A stretch of DNA of 64,000 nucleotides from Piper betle (Eukaryota; Streptophyta; Magnoliopsida; Piperales; Piperaceae). The translations under genes were made by a program, and so were the position numbers. The notes below the pieces were generated by a model that saw nothing but the letters and a program-made list of their open reading frames with translations, ran no database searches and had not been told where the DNA came from. The stretch lies in the NCBI GenBank assembly GCA_033002965.1, contig JAURVB010013532.1, positions 1 to 64,000 of the forward strand, read 5' to 3'. Below are positions 1 through 12,085 of the stretch, one piece after another (the first letter of the stretch is position 1; each line of letters starts with the position of its first letter).

Positions 1-2082
1 AAAATATGATATAATTCCTGATTCATGTATATATTTATGTCCAATTTCTAACATCACCATGTCCCTTGTTTTTGGTTGGTGGCGGAATTGCAGCTGTGAG
101 TGGGCGGAGTTGCAAGGGTGACGGAAGGGATGACGTTCTGCTGAAACGGATGCTGTTATGGCAGCTTCAGAGGGTAGACCCTTGGCCTTGACGTTGGGTC
201 ATCGTGCGGGGAGAAGGGGTGCATTCCTGGCGGTGCTGCTGGCCGGATGGAGTCATCTTGCAGTCCCGGCGATGCTGCTGGCCAGGAGTTTTGCGAGTTG
301 GTGCAGAACATGATTCACCTTGGATAGTCATTGTAATGCACGAGCTTTATGCTTCCAATTGGATTGGTAGGGAAGGGAAGCAGTTGATGGAGTCATGATC
401 TGGTTTTGGGTTGAAGAAGAAGACGTCACAGGACTGGTTTTTAGTGCAAACGTGGGGAGAACGGTCTTCTTCATTGCGTCGTCCAAAGGTGGCCGATCCT
501 TCCTGTTTTGATGCTGGTTTGATGTTGTTGAACATCTAAATGGTAGCATGGTGCAAGAAAGAAGTGGTCTTGAGGCTGAGAGAAGAAGGACAAACCTGTT
601 TTTGGAGAAGATAAGAATGGCGACGGGAAGAAGAAGAAGAAGGGTGGCAAACTTGTAAATACTACTTGATTCGACGGTGCTCGAGTTAAAAATAATACTA
701 ACTCGTAATAAATCTTTAAAAATAATTATTATAATGGGTTATGGTTAAAGTTACTTAACTAATTAATTTTTGTACGAAATCGCCACGAGTAATAAAAATA
801 TGGTAATGATAAATGGTCGATAATTTATCGGCGTATTATAAGCGATTAATTTTAAATTGGTTGATTATAAGTAGTTGAAAAAATAATGATTTTACCTTTA
901 CCATATTAAATTTAATATTTGGTAAATAAAGTAATTATTTTAATAATGAGTTAGTAATGTAGAAAATGAGTTAATAAAATATAATCGTGCAAAAATCACC
1001 AGCGTCGAACCAAAATAGCATAAAGAAAATAAATTAAGTTCGAAACTTTATTGAGTTGAATAATTTAAAATAATTGAATTAATAGTATAATTGAAGTTAA
1101 ATAATACAAATTATTTTAAATAATTTAATCGAACAACTTAATTAATTACATTGATATGAATAATGATAGCGATTAAAAAAATTATAACTATAAACTAAAT
1201 CATCAACATTTTGGTTAAGTAATTATTATCTCAAAAGAAAATATACTAATAATAATAATTAAATATTTGTTTAAAAGTTAATCATTATTTTATTATTTGT
1301 TAAGTGTTAATTAGGATTTAGATAATAAATTTGAAATGTAAAGTAGGAATTGACTTAGTCTGACACGGGGCCGCACCCTTAAAATTATTATGTGGGAGTC
1401 TTGGTTGACTTGGGCATCTGACCACCATGCACTGGAACGCAACTGGGGTCGACTCAATACGGCACAAGTCAACACCCCTAAAAGATTGAACACTTGACTC
1501 CATGCCGAAAGGGGCAACATAGCGCAATGGTGCCAGATAGCTCATTATGCACTTGTGATACCGAGAGGGTGAGTCAATGGCAAACATTGGTAACTACAGG
1601 CCGTGGGTCATGTAGCTTATGTGCGCATGCATGAGTTGGTAGCTGGATGGGGCGGCCACCCCTCCCAGCATATAATCAGCTCGGCATAGGTTCATAACCA
1701 CTAAAAGACTCTTGAAACGATAATGGGGATTTTATTGACTTGTTCGATTTAATTATACAGCTTAGTGTTTTTATCACTAATGCGGAATTGCCTCCGCAGG
1801 TGAGCAGCTTTGGACTGATGAATAAAAGTAACCCAGGTTTGGCGAATTGATAATAAAATTGGACTTCCTTATTATTCTCTTGTGTTAAAAATGTGGCTAA
1901 TGGAAACGGTCCGAGACTGTGGGACAGTTATTTTATATTTTAGAGAACATGATTTATTGTTATGATTTATATTATATATTGCCAGACTTATTTGATGTTT
2001 TTCAATTCATGTTCTGGAACATTATCATTACATCAATTATATTGTTAGGTAACACCCGGTCCGGTTCGGGCGGGTCGTTACA
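1..2082 (+). repeat. 5' LTR of element I (partial, L1)
   Basis: This aligns by eye with L2 (2508-5294) from about position 58 onward. The shared parts are the GC-richer block, the AAGAAG purine stretch near 630-650, the AT-rich middle and the 3' part with the GCGGAATTGCCTCCGCAGG hairpin at 1782-1800. It ends in CGGGTCGTTACA directly before the primer site. L1 lacks roughly 300 bp present in L2 around 4330-4640. Positions 1-57 do not match L2 and are unexplained. The short reading frames inside are not conserved between LTR copies, so I call no gene. Confidence 0.8.
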
Positions 2083-2084
2083 GG

Positions 2085-2096
2085 TGGTATCAGAGC
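2085..2096 (+). other. tRNA-Met primer binding site of element I
   Basis: TGGTATCAGAGC lies two bases after the LTR end TTACA. This is the standard plant primer site complementary to the 3' end of initiator tRNA-Met, where minus-strand DNA synthesis starts. Confidence 0.9.
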
Positions 2097-2495
2097 TTGG
2101 ATTCCTACAAGCGCACATTTTATGACTCAAGTACCTTATTGAAAAGTCTAGTAATTATCTTTTCCCACTGTATTGTGTTATTAATTAACAAACTTATTTG
2201 CTAATAGGACTAAGTCATAACTGAAAAAAAACATATTAATGAACCATGATGGCTCGACGTTTGAGATGGTAGGCACTCTTAGATAATCAAACCGATCTAC
2301 GCAATCAAATTCGAACGCAGAGAATGTGTTGGCCCAGATCCTAACGGTCATACAGGGACTAGCCTATTCGTGACATATGATTTCTTATGATTGTAGTTGT
2401 ATTAACTGATACCGAATAAATAATTAATTGTGATTGTCCTGTTATCATGATGGTTCCTAGGGCCGTTATAATATTTTGGGAACGAAACATTTCTA

Positions 2496-2507
2496 TGTTG
2501 GGGAGAT
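2496..2507 (+). other. Polypurine tract of element I
   Basis: TGTTGGGGAGAT sits immediately before the 3' LTR start TGTAAAGAC. The same purine run next to the same LTR start occurs (reversed) at 24659, 29865, 36488 and 51938. It would prime plus-strand DNA. Confidence 0.75.
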
Positions 2508-5294
2508 TGTAAAGACTATGAAAAATAATAATAATAATATATTCGAACGCGGTCTGGGAAGGACCAAACATGTTATATTCTCTATCTGGTTAATTCTACC
2601 TAGTTAATTAATATATTTTATTATTAACCCGGCTACCTGGTTAAATGAAATATTGGTGTAGGGGTGTTTTCACATACCCTAGCCACCATTTTCTTTTTTA
2701 TAATTTTGAAAGAGGACGTCATTTTTGGTGTAAGGGGCGTCTTCTTCACCTTAGCCGCCTAGTTCTCCTCTTCCTTGCCAGTACTTCTTCCTTGTTTGGG
2801 TATCCTTCCTATCTCCCTCATCTTAATTTTATTGCATGCATATTCTTTTTAATTGATGATAAGCTTGTTAATCATGTAACTAAAGTCTTAAATCAACAAG
2901 AAAGAAAAGAACTAAACTGAGCACTAGAATCCCATCCATGGTCGGGTAGTATGAAATTTTGGCAAGATGAGCGACCGTAAAAACATTTGAAAGGCATTCC
3001 CTCACAATCCCGACATCCTCTCTTGCTTCTGGGTCGAAGGGAGGGCTCGCCGTGTCCCTGGTTTCCATGTGGTGGCGGAATTACAACTGTTTGTGGGCAG
3101 AGTTGCAAGGGGTCACGATGGTGATAACAGGTCCTATGAGATAGATGCTGCAATGGAAGATTCAAAGGGTTAGACACTGGTTGTGCTTCGTCGACAGCAT
3201 CATGGATTCCATCACAGTAGTTCAGGCCACCGGAACAGTCCACAGTGGATGACCTTCTCACCGGAATTCATGGCAGCGAAGTGGAGAAGTGGGAGAACAA
3301 CTATACTCCATGCAAAGTCCAAAGGTGGCTGATCCTTACTGTTTTGAGGCCTGCCTGAGGTCATGGAACATCTGAATTGGAGCAAGCTGCAAGAAAGGAG
3401 GGGCCTTGAGGCTGGGAGAAGAAGAACAGGCCTGGTTTGGTGCTGAACGGTTGCCTTGGATAGCTGCTGTAAAACATGGACGTTGGGTTTCAGCTTTGGC
3501 TCTTTTAATTCGTTGTTGATGCCTTGTTGGGATGTTTATATAGTTGTTCAATTGGGTTGCTCGGGAAGGTTGCATATGGTTCAAGAAGAAGGCATCACAG
3601 ACCTGTTTTTGGGTGCAAAGATGGAGTTTGGAGAAGAAGGGACATTGGAGAAGAAGAAGATGGAAGTTTTGTAAATATGGGTTAACACAATACCGACTCG
3701 AGTTAAATAATAATACTAATTCATAATAAATCTTTAAAAATAATCTTTTTAATAGGTTATGGGTAAAGTTACTAAACTAATTAATTATTGGATGAAATCG
3801 ATATTCACATAAGTAATAATAATACGGTAATGATAAACAGTCGATAATTAATTTGCGTACTATAAATGATTAAATTAAATCCGAGGACTATAAGTAATTA
3901 ATAAAATAAAGATTTTACCTTTACCTTATTAAAGTTCATATTAAGTAAATAAAGTGATTATTTTACTAACGAGTCAGTAAGGTAGAAAATGGGTTACTAA
4001 ACTATAATCGTGTAAAAATTACAAGCGTCGAACCTAAATAGCATAATGAAATTAAATAAAGTTCAAAACTTTTATTGAGTCAAATAATTTAAAATAATTT
4101 TATTAATAATATTTTTTAATTAAAATAATTCAAATTATTTTAAATAATTTAATCGTAAAACTTAATTAATTAAATTGCTATGAATAAGTATAGCGATTAA
4201 AAATTATATCCGTAACCTAAATCCTCAAGATCGTGGTTAAATAATTATTATCTCAAAGGAAAATATACTAATAATAGTAATTAAATATTTGTTTATCAGT
4301 TAATAATTATTTTATCAATTGGTAAGTATTAAATATGATTTGGACAATTAATTTAAAATGAAAAGTAGGGCTTAAATGTTTATGTCACATGAATAATTAA
4401 TTATCTCACTAGATTTGTTGAGAATTTAATATTTAATAGTTTTGAATGGTTGCATACTTATGTTGTCAAATTTTTAATAATGATACATATATAGGCATTT
4501 ATTCGCATGCAATTCTACTCGAATAAAATTATACTTATGTATAATTTTATGTTCTCGTTTAGATTAGGATCGTTGGTCACATCTGTGAGTTCACTTACGA
4601 ACTATCCAGGTCCGTATAAGTATTTGAAATGTTGTATTTTACCTTATTGGCAACCCTGGTCGGCCTGACCCAGAATCGACCAGCATGCACCAGCAGCCCC
4701 TAAAAGATTGAACACTTGACCCCATGCAACAGGGCACAATGGCGCAAGACGGCTCATTATGCACTTGTGATACCGAGAGGGTGAGACAATGGCAAACATT
4801 GGTAACTATAGCTCGTGGGCCACGTAGCTTGTTTGCACATGCATGGGATGGTAGCTGGATGGGGTAGCCACCCCTCCTAGGATATAATGAGCTTGGCATA
4901 GGCTCATAACAACTAAAAGACTCTTGAAATAATAATGGGGATTTTCTTGACTTGTTCCATTTAATTATGCGGCTTAGTGGTTTTATCACTAACACGGAAT
5001 TGCCTCCGAAGTGATCAGCTTTGGATTGAAGAATAAAACTGACTCAGGTTGGTGAATTGATAATAAAAATTGGACTTCCTTATTATTCTCTTGTGTTATA
5101 AATGTGGCTATGGGAAACGGTCTCAGACCGTAGGATGGTTATTTTATATTTTAGATAACATGATTTATTGTTATGATTTGTATTATATATTGCCAGACTT
5201 ATTTGTTGTTTTTCAATTCATGTTCTGGAATATTATCGTTAACATCAAGTGTATTTTTAGCTAACACCCGGTCCAGTTCAGGCGGGTCGTTACA
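2508..5294 (+). repeat. 3' LTR of element I (L2, 2787 bp)
   Basis: It begins TGTAAAGAC after the polypurine tract and ends GGCGGGTCGTTACA. It is the most complete plus-strand copy of the long LTR form. Order of parts: 5' end with CCGGTTAA-type motifs, a GC-richer block (about 2930-3600), a purine stretch (3640-3665), a long AT-rich middle (3690-4560), the variable slot (4650-4950, no tandem array here) and the hairpin region (4985-5010). The hairpin is degraded here (ACGGAATTGCCTCCGAAG). Confidence 0.85.
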
Positions 5295-5842
5295 AAAGGG
5301 GTGACAGGGTGCAGTGGTGCAAGATGGTTCATTATGCACTTCTAATATCGAGAGGGTGAGTCAATGGCAAATATTGGTAACTATAGGCTGAGGGCCACAT
5401 AGCGTGTGTGCACATACATGGGATTGTAGCTGAATGCGCAGCCACCCTCCAAGCATATTAAGAGCTCAAGATAGGCTCATAATCACTAAAAGATGTAGTT
5501 TAGATGTTGTGGAATATATTAATTATTTCTTGTAATTATACGACTTAGTATTTTTATCACTAACGCGGAATTCCCTCCGCAGTTATGAGCATGGAAGGAT
5601 TGGTAGAGTTAGGACAGCTAGAGGACTCCATTATTGGGCTATTCTTTTCTTGAGATTCATTGCATGACAGTGGGATTTTGGTTCGGTTCATAGGACTTAT
5701 ATTATTCCGAGCATTTATTATATTAACTTTTATGTCAAGAGTTTAATTAAAATCTTGAAAATTAATAGAAAATTAATTTATGAGACACTTAATATCATAA
5801 AGTAACACTTGGCTTATGGTTCTGAACGGGTGGGTCATTACA
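5295..5842 (+). repeat. Older chromovirus LTR 3' part (L0), host of element I
   Basis: The sequence resumes in the middle of an LTR of the same family: GGGTGACAGGGTGCA..., the CGAGAGGGTGAGTCAATGGC stretch, the CTAACGCGGAATTCCCTCCGCAG hairpin near 5562-5583, and the terminal GGGTCATTACA at 5842. It is more diverged than L1 and L2, as expected of an older copy. The same CCAAAAGGGGTGACAG context occurs uninterrupted at 63971-63988, which shows where element I inserted. No primer site follows, so this may be a solo LTR. Confidence 0.7.
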
Positions 5843-6534
5843 GTCCACATGTGAAGTTAACTGATGTTGATTTTGATGGTGACCGGGAGTACCTAGGTCT
5901 TTGGCAACCACGTTGTAGCACTTACACATCTTTCGCATGGCACCACATTAGTCCTTCCTTGGGACACCGTGCACATGGTGAGACAAAGTCATATGAGATT
6001 CTACCAGTGGGTAGATTGGAGTATCAAGATATTTGCATAGTTACGTGACACATGAACACGGGCCATCAAGTATCTTAAATAGATCCATTTAGCATAATTT
6101 TAAGGTCTACTTTGGAGAACTTGGACCTTCAGATAAATCATTGTATATGAAGGATATGGCTATGACAATGGGGCCATTGAAGTACTTGGACCATAGATGA
6201 GATTTTGGAGAGATGATTTGAGATGGACAACTTTTAGAAGATAACAGTGGATGAGGATAAGTGTCGAGGTGTATCTATAGTCTCATGGATACTTCAACGC
6301 CTCCCCCTCTTCCATTATTGTATGTATATTCAAACAATATTGTTGGCCACTCTTCAATAGATAGAGGCAGGAACACATCAAGAATTAGTGAGATTACCTT
6401 TGACTGTGGATTTAGATGGTTTACTAGATATCACTCGATCTACCAGGGTTAGATCAATGATTTCTAGAGAGAGATGGTTAGTGTTTATGAGAGCAGTAGA
6501 TAAGTGTAGGCTCAATATTTGATTACCATCATAC
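5843..6534. other. Unassigned non-coding stretch
   Basis: I see no LTR ends, terminal repeats, protein similarity or relatedness to other parts of the window. The longest frames (79 and 63 codons) resemble no family I know. It may be degraded interior sequence of an old element. Confidence 0.4.
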
Positions 6535-9025
6535 ATGTCACCACTATGATGCCATGGAAGGAGTCAAGCAAAGAGGGAGAGTCCTACAAACTTGTGGTCC
6601 AAAAGCTCCAAGCGTATCTGCACATCTACGGTGAGCTCAGACTCAAAAGCCTGCATCGGAACCCACTGCAAAGTAAAATACTAATGTCTCTACATGATGT
6701 ATGCTTGTGGTGTGTGCTTATATAATCAATACATTCTACTAAACAAAATTACACTAAATAAACATACCGGTAAACACACAATTTATAAATCGAGACATAA
6801 TAAAGAAAATAAGTAATAAAAATTAATAAATAAATAAATAAATAAATATATAGATAATGAATACATAAAAACAATCAATACTCTAATCATAAAATAATAA
6901 TATCATATACTACATACGTAAATGGCTAAACACAAGTAAATATATAAATAATCTTGTTAGTAATTATATAAATAAATAAATACATAATCATTCTACAAAG
7001 GAGTAAATAACAAAATAAGTAAATAAGTAAATAAATAAATATTTAGTTTTAACTAAACCTGAATAATATAATATCATAGTCTTCGTTACAAAAGACGTAA
7101 TTAAATACAATTAAATAATAATATACACGAACAAGTAAATAAATTAAGAAATAAATATATGTAATTTAGTAAACATAAAAAAACTAACATTAATAAATAA
7201 ATATAATATTAATAATAACAAATAATCATGTAAACATACATCATATACCATAAACATATAAATAAAATTAAATAAATAATAATGAATAAATAAATAATTT
7301 AACAAGTAAATAAATCAATAAATAAGGGAAATCATCATAACATCCAATCATGGTAAATCATGTGAAATTACTTCTAAACTAGTATAGAAGTTCTCGAATT
7401 ACCCAAAATGGGTTAAACCGGACCCTACCAAGCTGAATCTGACCGAACTGAATAGGTTGAACCAACTCATTCTGGTTTAACTAGAAAATGGGCTGGGTTG
7501 GCTACGCATATGGACATGGACATAAACATGGGCTAGTGGATGCGATCACTGACAAGCGGACACAGTCGCGAACAGGCGGACATGGTTCCGAACATGCGAA
7601 CACAGACTGGGAAAACAGGTCTGACAAGACGTGGCTGTAACAACCCAGCCCAAAGTGCAACGTAATGGGCCAAGTCATTTCCTTAAAATGGGTACCCCGA
7701 AAGTTAAAGATCTATAGTCTATTCCCACTTATAAACAGGATCTTCTCTAAGTAGGTATTAGATGTGGGACTAAGTTGAGGGATCTCACAATCCACCCACC
7801 TTAGGGAATTTCATCCCCGAAATGCCTATTCTTGGCCCGTTGCTGGCCCCAGCCCACGACCTTTCTGGCTCGTGACCGGCAGCCTAGCCAACGTTTCTAA
7901 TCTAGACCACCATCTAACACGGAACCAAGTCGGCTCTGATACCATTTGTAACAACCCAGCCCAAAGTGCAACATAATGGGCCTAGTCATTTCTTTAAAAT
8001 GGGTACCCCGAAAGTTAAAGATCTATAGTCCATTCCCACTTATGGACGTGGTCGTGCCTGTCGCCAGAGAACACCAATGGCGCAGCAGTAGAGGTGGCCG
8101 TTCGTCATGATCATAAGAGGGGGACGGGGAAAGTTATGTGGTGACGGTCGGAGGAGCTCGACCAGAAAGGGGCAACATCACTGCCATGTGTGGCGACGTT
8201 GGCGGCAGTGATTGCGGCCAAAGCGGTGGGTGGTGTTGGTCCAAAACTATAGGTCTCGGCGAGGGGAAGCCATCGGGGAGGTCGGATTAGCTAGTTGTAG
8301 CTCGCCGGCACACGAAAACAACGCAAATGGTGGCGGTGGCGGTGATGAACAGAATAGAAAACTCAGTCGCCGATGCCAACACGGTGGTGCTGTGGTCATG
8401 AGTGGTATGAACAGAAAGCTGGCCACGAGGCAGTCACGACCATACTGAATGGGTGCCAAAGGAGTGCCCGGGTCTCACCGGTGGCGGGCCAAAGTGGTGG
8501 CAGCGGTAAGGTGGAAAAACAGTGAAAACGGGAGAAATCTCAAAATCTATATGGGAAACTAGGGTTGATTGGATGACTTAGATTTTGCCTCGTGGCATGA
8601 TGTGAGCATCTAACAACTTGGTGGCTTAGTGGGGTCCATCGATGGGAATATGCAATATACTTATGGATAGAAAGCATGGATCAAGACCGTCTAAAGTTGA
8701 AACTAACTCGAGTCCTAGAAATGACTCTACGAGAGGGAATCGAGGTAAGAAAGCTAAATGGGCCTCCCAAAATCAATCAAGTTGAGCCCACTGGGGCACA
8801 ATCTAGTGATCTAAAATTCCTATCTACCATGCAAATGAAATAACAAGAAAGTCCCAAACAGACACGAAACGCTATTTCGGCCTAGATCTTGGCCTAAAAT
8901 CCGGGCTAAATCATAACAATCATATATATACCTCATTTATACACTGATAACTCATGCTCTACTTTATCATAATTGAAACTATCATATGCATGTCCAGGAT
9001 ACTCAACCTCCATAACATGCTCACA
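6535..9025 (-). repeat. LTR-like repeat family B (minus orientation), interrupted by a TRIM
   Basis: 6540-7330 is related, in reverse complement, to 45000-45600. The block that includes GTGGTCCAAAAGCTCCAAGC (6588-6607) and the AT-rich run with repeated TAAATAAATAAA units (6825-7330) have recognisable counterparts there. 7380-7635 is rich in CCGAAC/ACCGGA motifs. 8044-8560 is a GC-rich block, and 8560-9025 is plain sequence. The outer borders are not defined, and whether the part right of the TRIM belongs to the same repeat is inference. The frame at 8212-8448 in the GC-rich block has no recognisable domain. Confidence 0.45.
7636..8043 (-). mobile_element. TRIM copy 1 (terminal-repeat retrotransposon in miniature), truncated
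   Basis: A 154-bp LTR (7636-7789, TGTAACAACCC...GGATCTCACA) is followed by a 157-bp interior and the first 97 bp of the second LTR (7947-8043). In minus orientation the interior holds, reading inward, a polypurine tract (next to 7789) and a tRNA-Met primer site (7933-7944). There is one copy of the ~71-bp internal unit that is doubled in the other two TRIMs. It has no coding capacity. The outer ~57 bp of the 5' LTR are missing. GACGTGG occurs just outside both ends. Confidence 0.88.
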
Positions 9026-11335
9026 TGGTACAATACCCCAAATCCGGTTCACGCTCGTGAACCGAACCAGCTTGTTATAGGCCCCGGTTAGGTCGGCTAA
9101 CCCGAACCCAACTCATGGGGATTTAATCTCGGCCCGTTAAGATGAAGATATGACTCGTCATGCATGGATGAATGCTAACATTCCTCCCAAGATACTACAT
9201 GGATCACATGCAAATTAATTTACACACTAATATAATGACGACCAAAATCAATAAAAATTCTGAAATAAAATGGACAGAGTCTCCCCTAAAAGTGCAATTA
9301 GGGTCCGCCCAGTCAAAAAAATATATAAAAATATATATATGAATATATCAACAATTTCAATCACACGTAACCAAATATGCTGTATACTCATTTTGGAACT
9401 TGGGTTTCAACCCACCACATTCTACTAGGCACTCTGATCACATTTCCTTTTCATGTCATCTTGTCTTACTATTTCATCTCATCATATCCTCATATTTTAT
9501 CATTTAATCACATCACATCAACATAATAACATCATAACAAAATATTAACTACTCTATTGACTGATATGTGTGCAAGCAACATCAGTGCTCCTCTATCCAA
9601 GCCGGTTCCTCCAATTAGTGAATATTACTTACATATAGTATAAAAACACGTCAGTAACAAGTGTTACTAGTCCAAAAAAAAAAACTATAACAAGCTGGCT
9701 ATGAGAGCAAAGTCTCATATGAAAGAAAACATCATATACTCCTCGTGAACACTCTGAAGGGCACCTACTGAGGAGCCACTGGGCTGCAGCCCTGTTAAAA
9801 GCTCCAAGAGTGTCATCGCGCCTAGGCGGCGAGCTCCTACTCCGTACCTACACATCAAAACTAAATACTAATGCCCTCTAACTAAATGATGCATCAAACT
9901 CAATGAACCTCAATCAACAATCAAATAATCATACGTATGAAAATAATTCTAACTAATCCCATTCATACTGATTTTACTATGTTTTTCTAAGTTACGTCGT
10001 GGTCACTTATCATGATCAAACTCGATCTACCTCATTAGATCACATACTATTCATTCTCAATTAATTGCATCATGCAATTATCACTTCATCCATAGTCAAA
10101 CATTTATCATAATAATTAATCAATCCTAACTTGCTATGCTAACAATCATCAAGTTAAATAATCAAATAGGAGGTAATTATACATCTCGTCATAGGCGGTC
10201 CATGACAATTAGGGTTTCACGCTCGTCTCAGATCTCGAATTTGATGCTTGGTGGAGTCCAATGTCGATCAGGTTCGACTAGATGAACTTGGTGGATGATC
10301 AGCCAAATTCATGCAAATCTGGGTTTCCTGCAAGTTTCGGTGATTTTCTGGCAACTTTTCGGTGGTTATTCGGAGGCAATCGACGGCGGCATCTACTGGC
10401 TGGATAGTGGTCATATTGGGTACCATTGGAACCGGCTCGGTGAGCCCGACACATCTACGATGCCGACGTGGCCAACGGAGGTGGAAGCTGGCCATCAAAT
10501 GGCTAAAACAGTGGTGGCGGCGATGGGTGACATGATACGGCCGGCCTGGGCGGCGACGGCCTCCGCTCCAATCAGGAAAGGTTGCTGGGCGGTCAACGGT
10601 GTCAAGGTGACCACCTGATCATGGCGGCGATGGTCGCCGGTGGCGTGATCAACAACGGAAGTGCAACATGGGCGGCACTAGTCGCGGTGGTCTGGCGTCA
10701 TAGAGGTCGAATGGTTGCCCGGCCTGGTCGGGGCGTCACGACGATTCCGTGGTAGGTCTATGCAGCGTCGATCGGCGGCCGGTTGGTGTCGACAGTGGTG
10801 GCAAGACAAGCGGAGGGTGGCGCGGCTAGGATTTGGATGGGGAAGAAGGCGTTGGGAAGGAAGAAAAGGGCTGGTGGTAAACTTGTAAATATTACTTGAC
10901 TTGTCTCTAGCCTGAGTTAAGAATAATAATTAAGTCACCGTAAATCCTAAAACAATTCTATAAAAATCTGAAAAATTCCCATAAAATCAAACAAACACCA
11001 AAACATCACAATGATATGGTCTAGAGCTATCAACCCACCCAAATTGCCTGTAATGTGTCCAAATGCGATAAATAGCGTAAGACTAATTTTACGATCCACT
11101 ATATATAAAAATAAAAAAAGTAACTAGCATACTCTCATATATTCCGATGACTTATTCTATTCTGCTATGTTTATGACGTTATCATCATATAATTGGGTAC
11201 GCATGACCCTCATAGCTCATGCACACGACTGGCGTCAGCTCAGTACACGTGTTCTGAAACTGACTCGACTCAAAAATAACGGTCGAATCGACCGGTTCTG
11301 AATATAAAACCCTGACGTGAATCGTGGGTTTTGCA
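9026..11335 (-). repeat. 3' LTR of element C
   Basis: In minus orientation it starts TGCAAAACCCACG (right end, 11335) and ends near 9026 with a degraded TGTAAC-type end. A GC-rich block lies at 10260-10860. It gives frames of 107 and 76 codons, but I see no domain in them and the matching frames in the other LTR (23254-23645) have changed length. Compared with the right LTR it lacks about 640 bp (the right copy's 22151-22790) at 9794, next to GGGCTGCAG. Terminal bases at 9026 are approximate. Confidence 0.75.
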
Positions 11336-11775
11336 ATCTTCCCTCCTTATAAGAATTTTGCCCTCGAAATTTCAACTCAAGGAGGTTCTACTGAACTAAT
11401 ACCTGGAAGCTAGATACACACCAGTTGTATCCTCTACTCTTCGATTGCCATGTACCTCCTCACTTACTGTAGCTGCGCCATCATGGCAGGTTCTGGTTGT
11501 GATGCTGTCAATATCAACAGTCTTTTTCTAAGCTATCTGTGCCTGTTCTGACATGACCACCATCATTCTCTTCTTTCCGGATCCCTAATAATGTCTGTGC
11601 TTATTTTGACATCACCATCATCATACTCTTCTGTTCTGATCCCTACTACTAACTCGGTGGGAAAACCTAAATCACCCCTAAGGGCCTACTGGGTTGGTCA
11701 AGCAGATATGCTAGAGTATAGCAAGGTTCTAATCTGAGCTATGTCTGGGAAAACTGCATCGAGGGTAAGACCAAC
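11336..11775 (-). other. Element C interior, 3' part with polypurine tract
   Basis: ATCTTCCCTCCTTATAAG next to the LTR is, on the minus strand, a purine tract ending GGAGGGAAGAT before the LTR start TGCAAAACCC. The rest has no convincing reading frame. It ends at the CCAAC target site of Athila D. Confidence 0.6.
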
Positions 11776-12085
11776 TGTTAAGTGTTTAAAATATATAATA
11801 TTTCCCCATGTTTTTAATATGATTTTGTACTTCCCGGGTATAAACATTATTAATTAAGTAATATTTTACTTTATTTTTTAGTTAATTAATATTTTATTAT
11901 ATATGCTTAATTTTGATGTTTTAATTGAGAAAAAGATGAATAAATTAAGCTTTGGAATTGATTGGTCATGATACTTGGCTCCACCCAATGGTTACAATAA
12001 TGGTGTTAAATGGAGTCGAACAGTTGGAAATTTGAAGGGACATTATAATTAATTATACTATGTCGATTTGTGAACACCCTCTTCG
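11776..12085 (+). repeat. 5' LTR of Athila D, truncated to 310 bp
   Basis: It matches the first ~310 bp of the 3' LTR (17173 onward) at roughly 94-95 % by eye, then stops at CCCTCTTCG and continues straight into gag coding sequence. The missing ~840 bp include the TATA box, the leader, the primer binding site and the gag N terminus. Confidence 0.88.

Larger units (their letters stand above)
2083..2507 (+). pseudogene. Interior of element I: gag-start remnant plus 3' untranslated region
   Basis: From about 2250 to 2360 the sequence resembles the first ~35 codons of gag in H (ending near 39974, minus strand) and F (54739, minus strand), including the stretch that becomes ALAQILAAIQGL in the relatives. 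It then jumps to the region after the pol stop, which in G and H reads toward the polypurine tract. Protease, reverse transcriptase, RNase H, integrase and chromodomain are absent. No open frame of note remains. Confidence 0.7.
1..5294 (+). mobile_element. Element I: non-autonomous Tekay-type LTR retrotransposon derivative
   Basis: Two direct long terminal repeats (1-2082, cut by the window edge, and 2508-5294) flank only 425 bp. The interior keeps a tRNA-Met primer site, a remnant of the gag start, the 3' untranslated stretch and a polypurine tract. Everything between gag and the pol stop is missing. The LTR ends TGTAAAGAC and GGTCGTTACA match those of the minus-strand chromoviruses in the window. 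The element appears to have inserted into an older LTR of the same family at AAAAG (see 5295-5842). The left end is outside the window, so its target duplication cannot be tested. Confidence 0.8.

Noticed and set aside
2085..2096. Possible tRNA-Met gene fragments at TGGTATCAGAGC sites
   Set aside because: Only the 12-14 bases complementary to the tRNA 3' end are present, each next to an LTR. No cloverleaf can be formed.
8212..8459. Overlapping frames on both strands in GC-rich DNA right of TRIM 1
   Set aside because: Few stops are expected in GC-rich sequence. No domain, no Kozak or splice context worth noting, and no second copy.
10268..10618. Overlapping frames of 76 and 107 codons in a GC-rich block
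   Set aside because: They lie in the LTR of element C. The matching frames in the other LTR (23254-23645) have different lengths and ends, so they are not under coding constraint.
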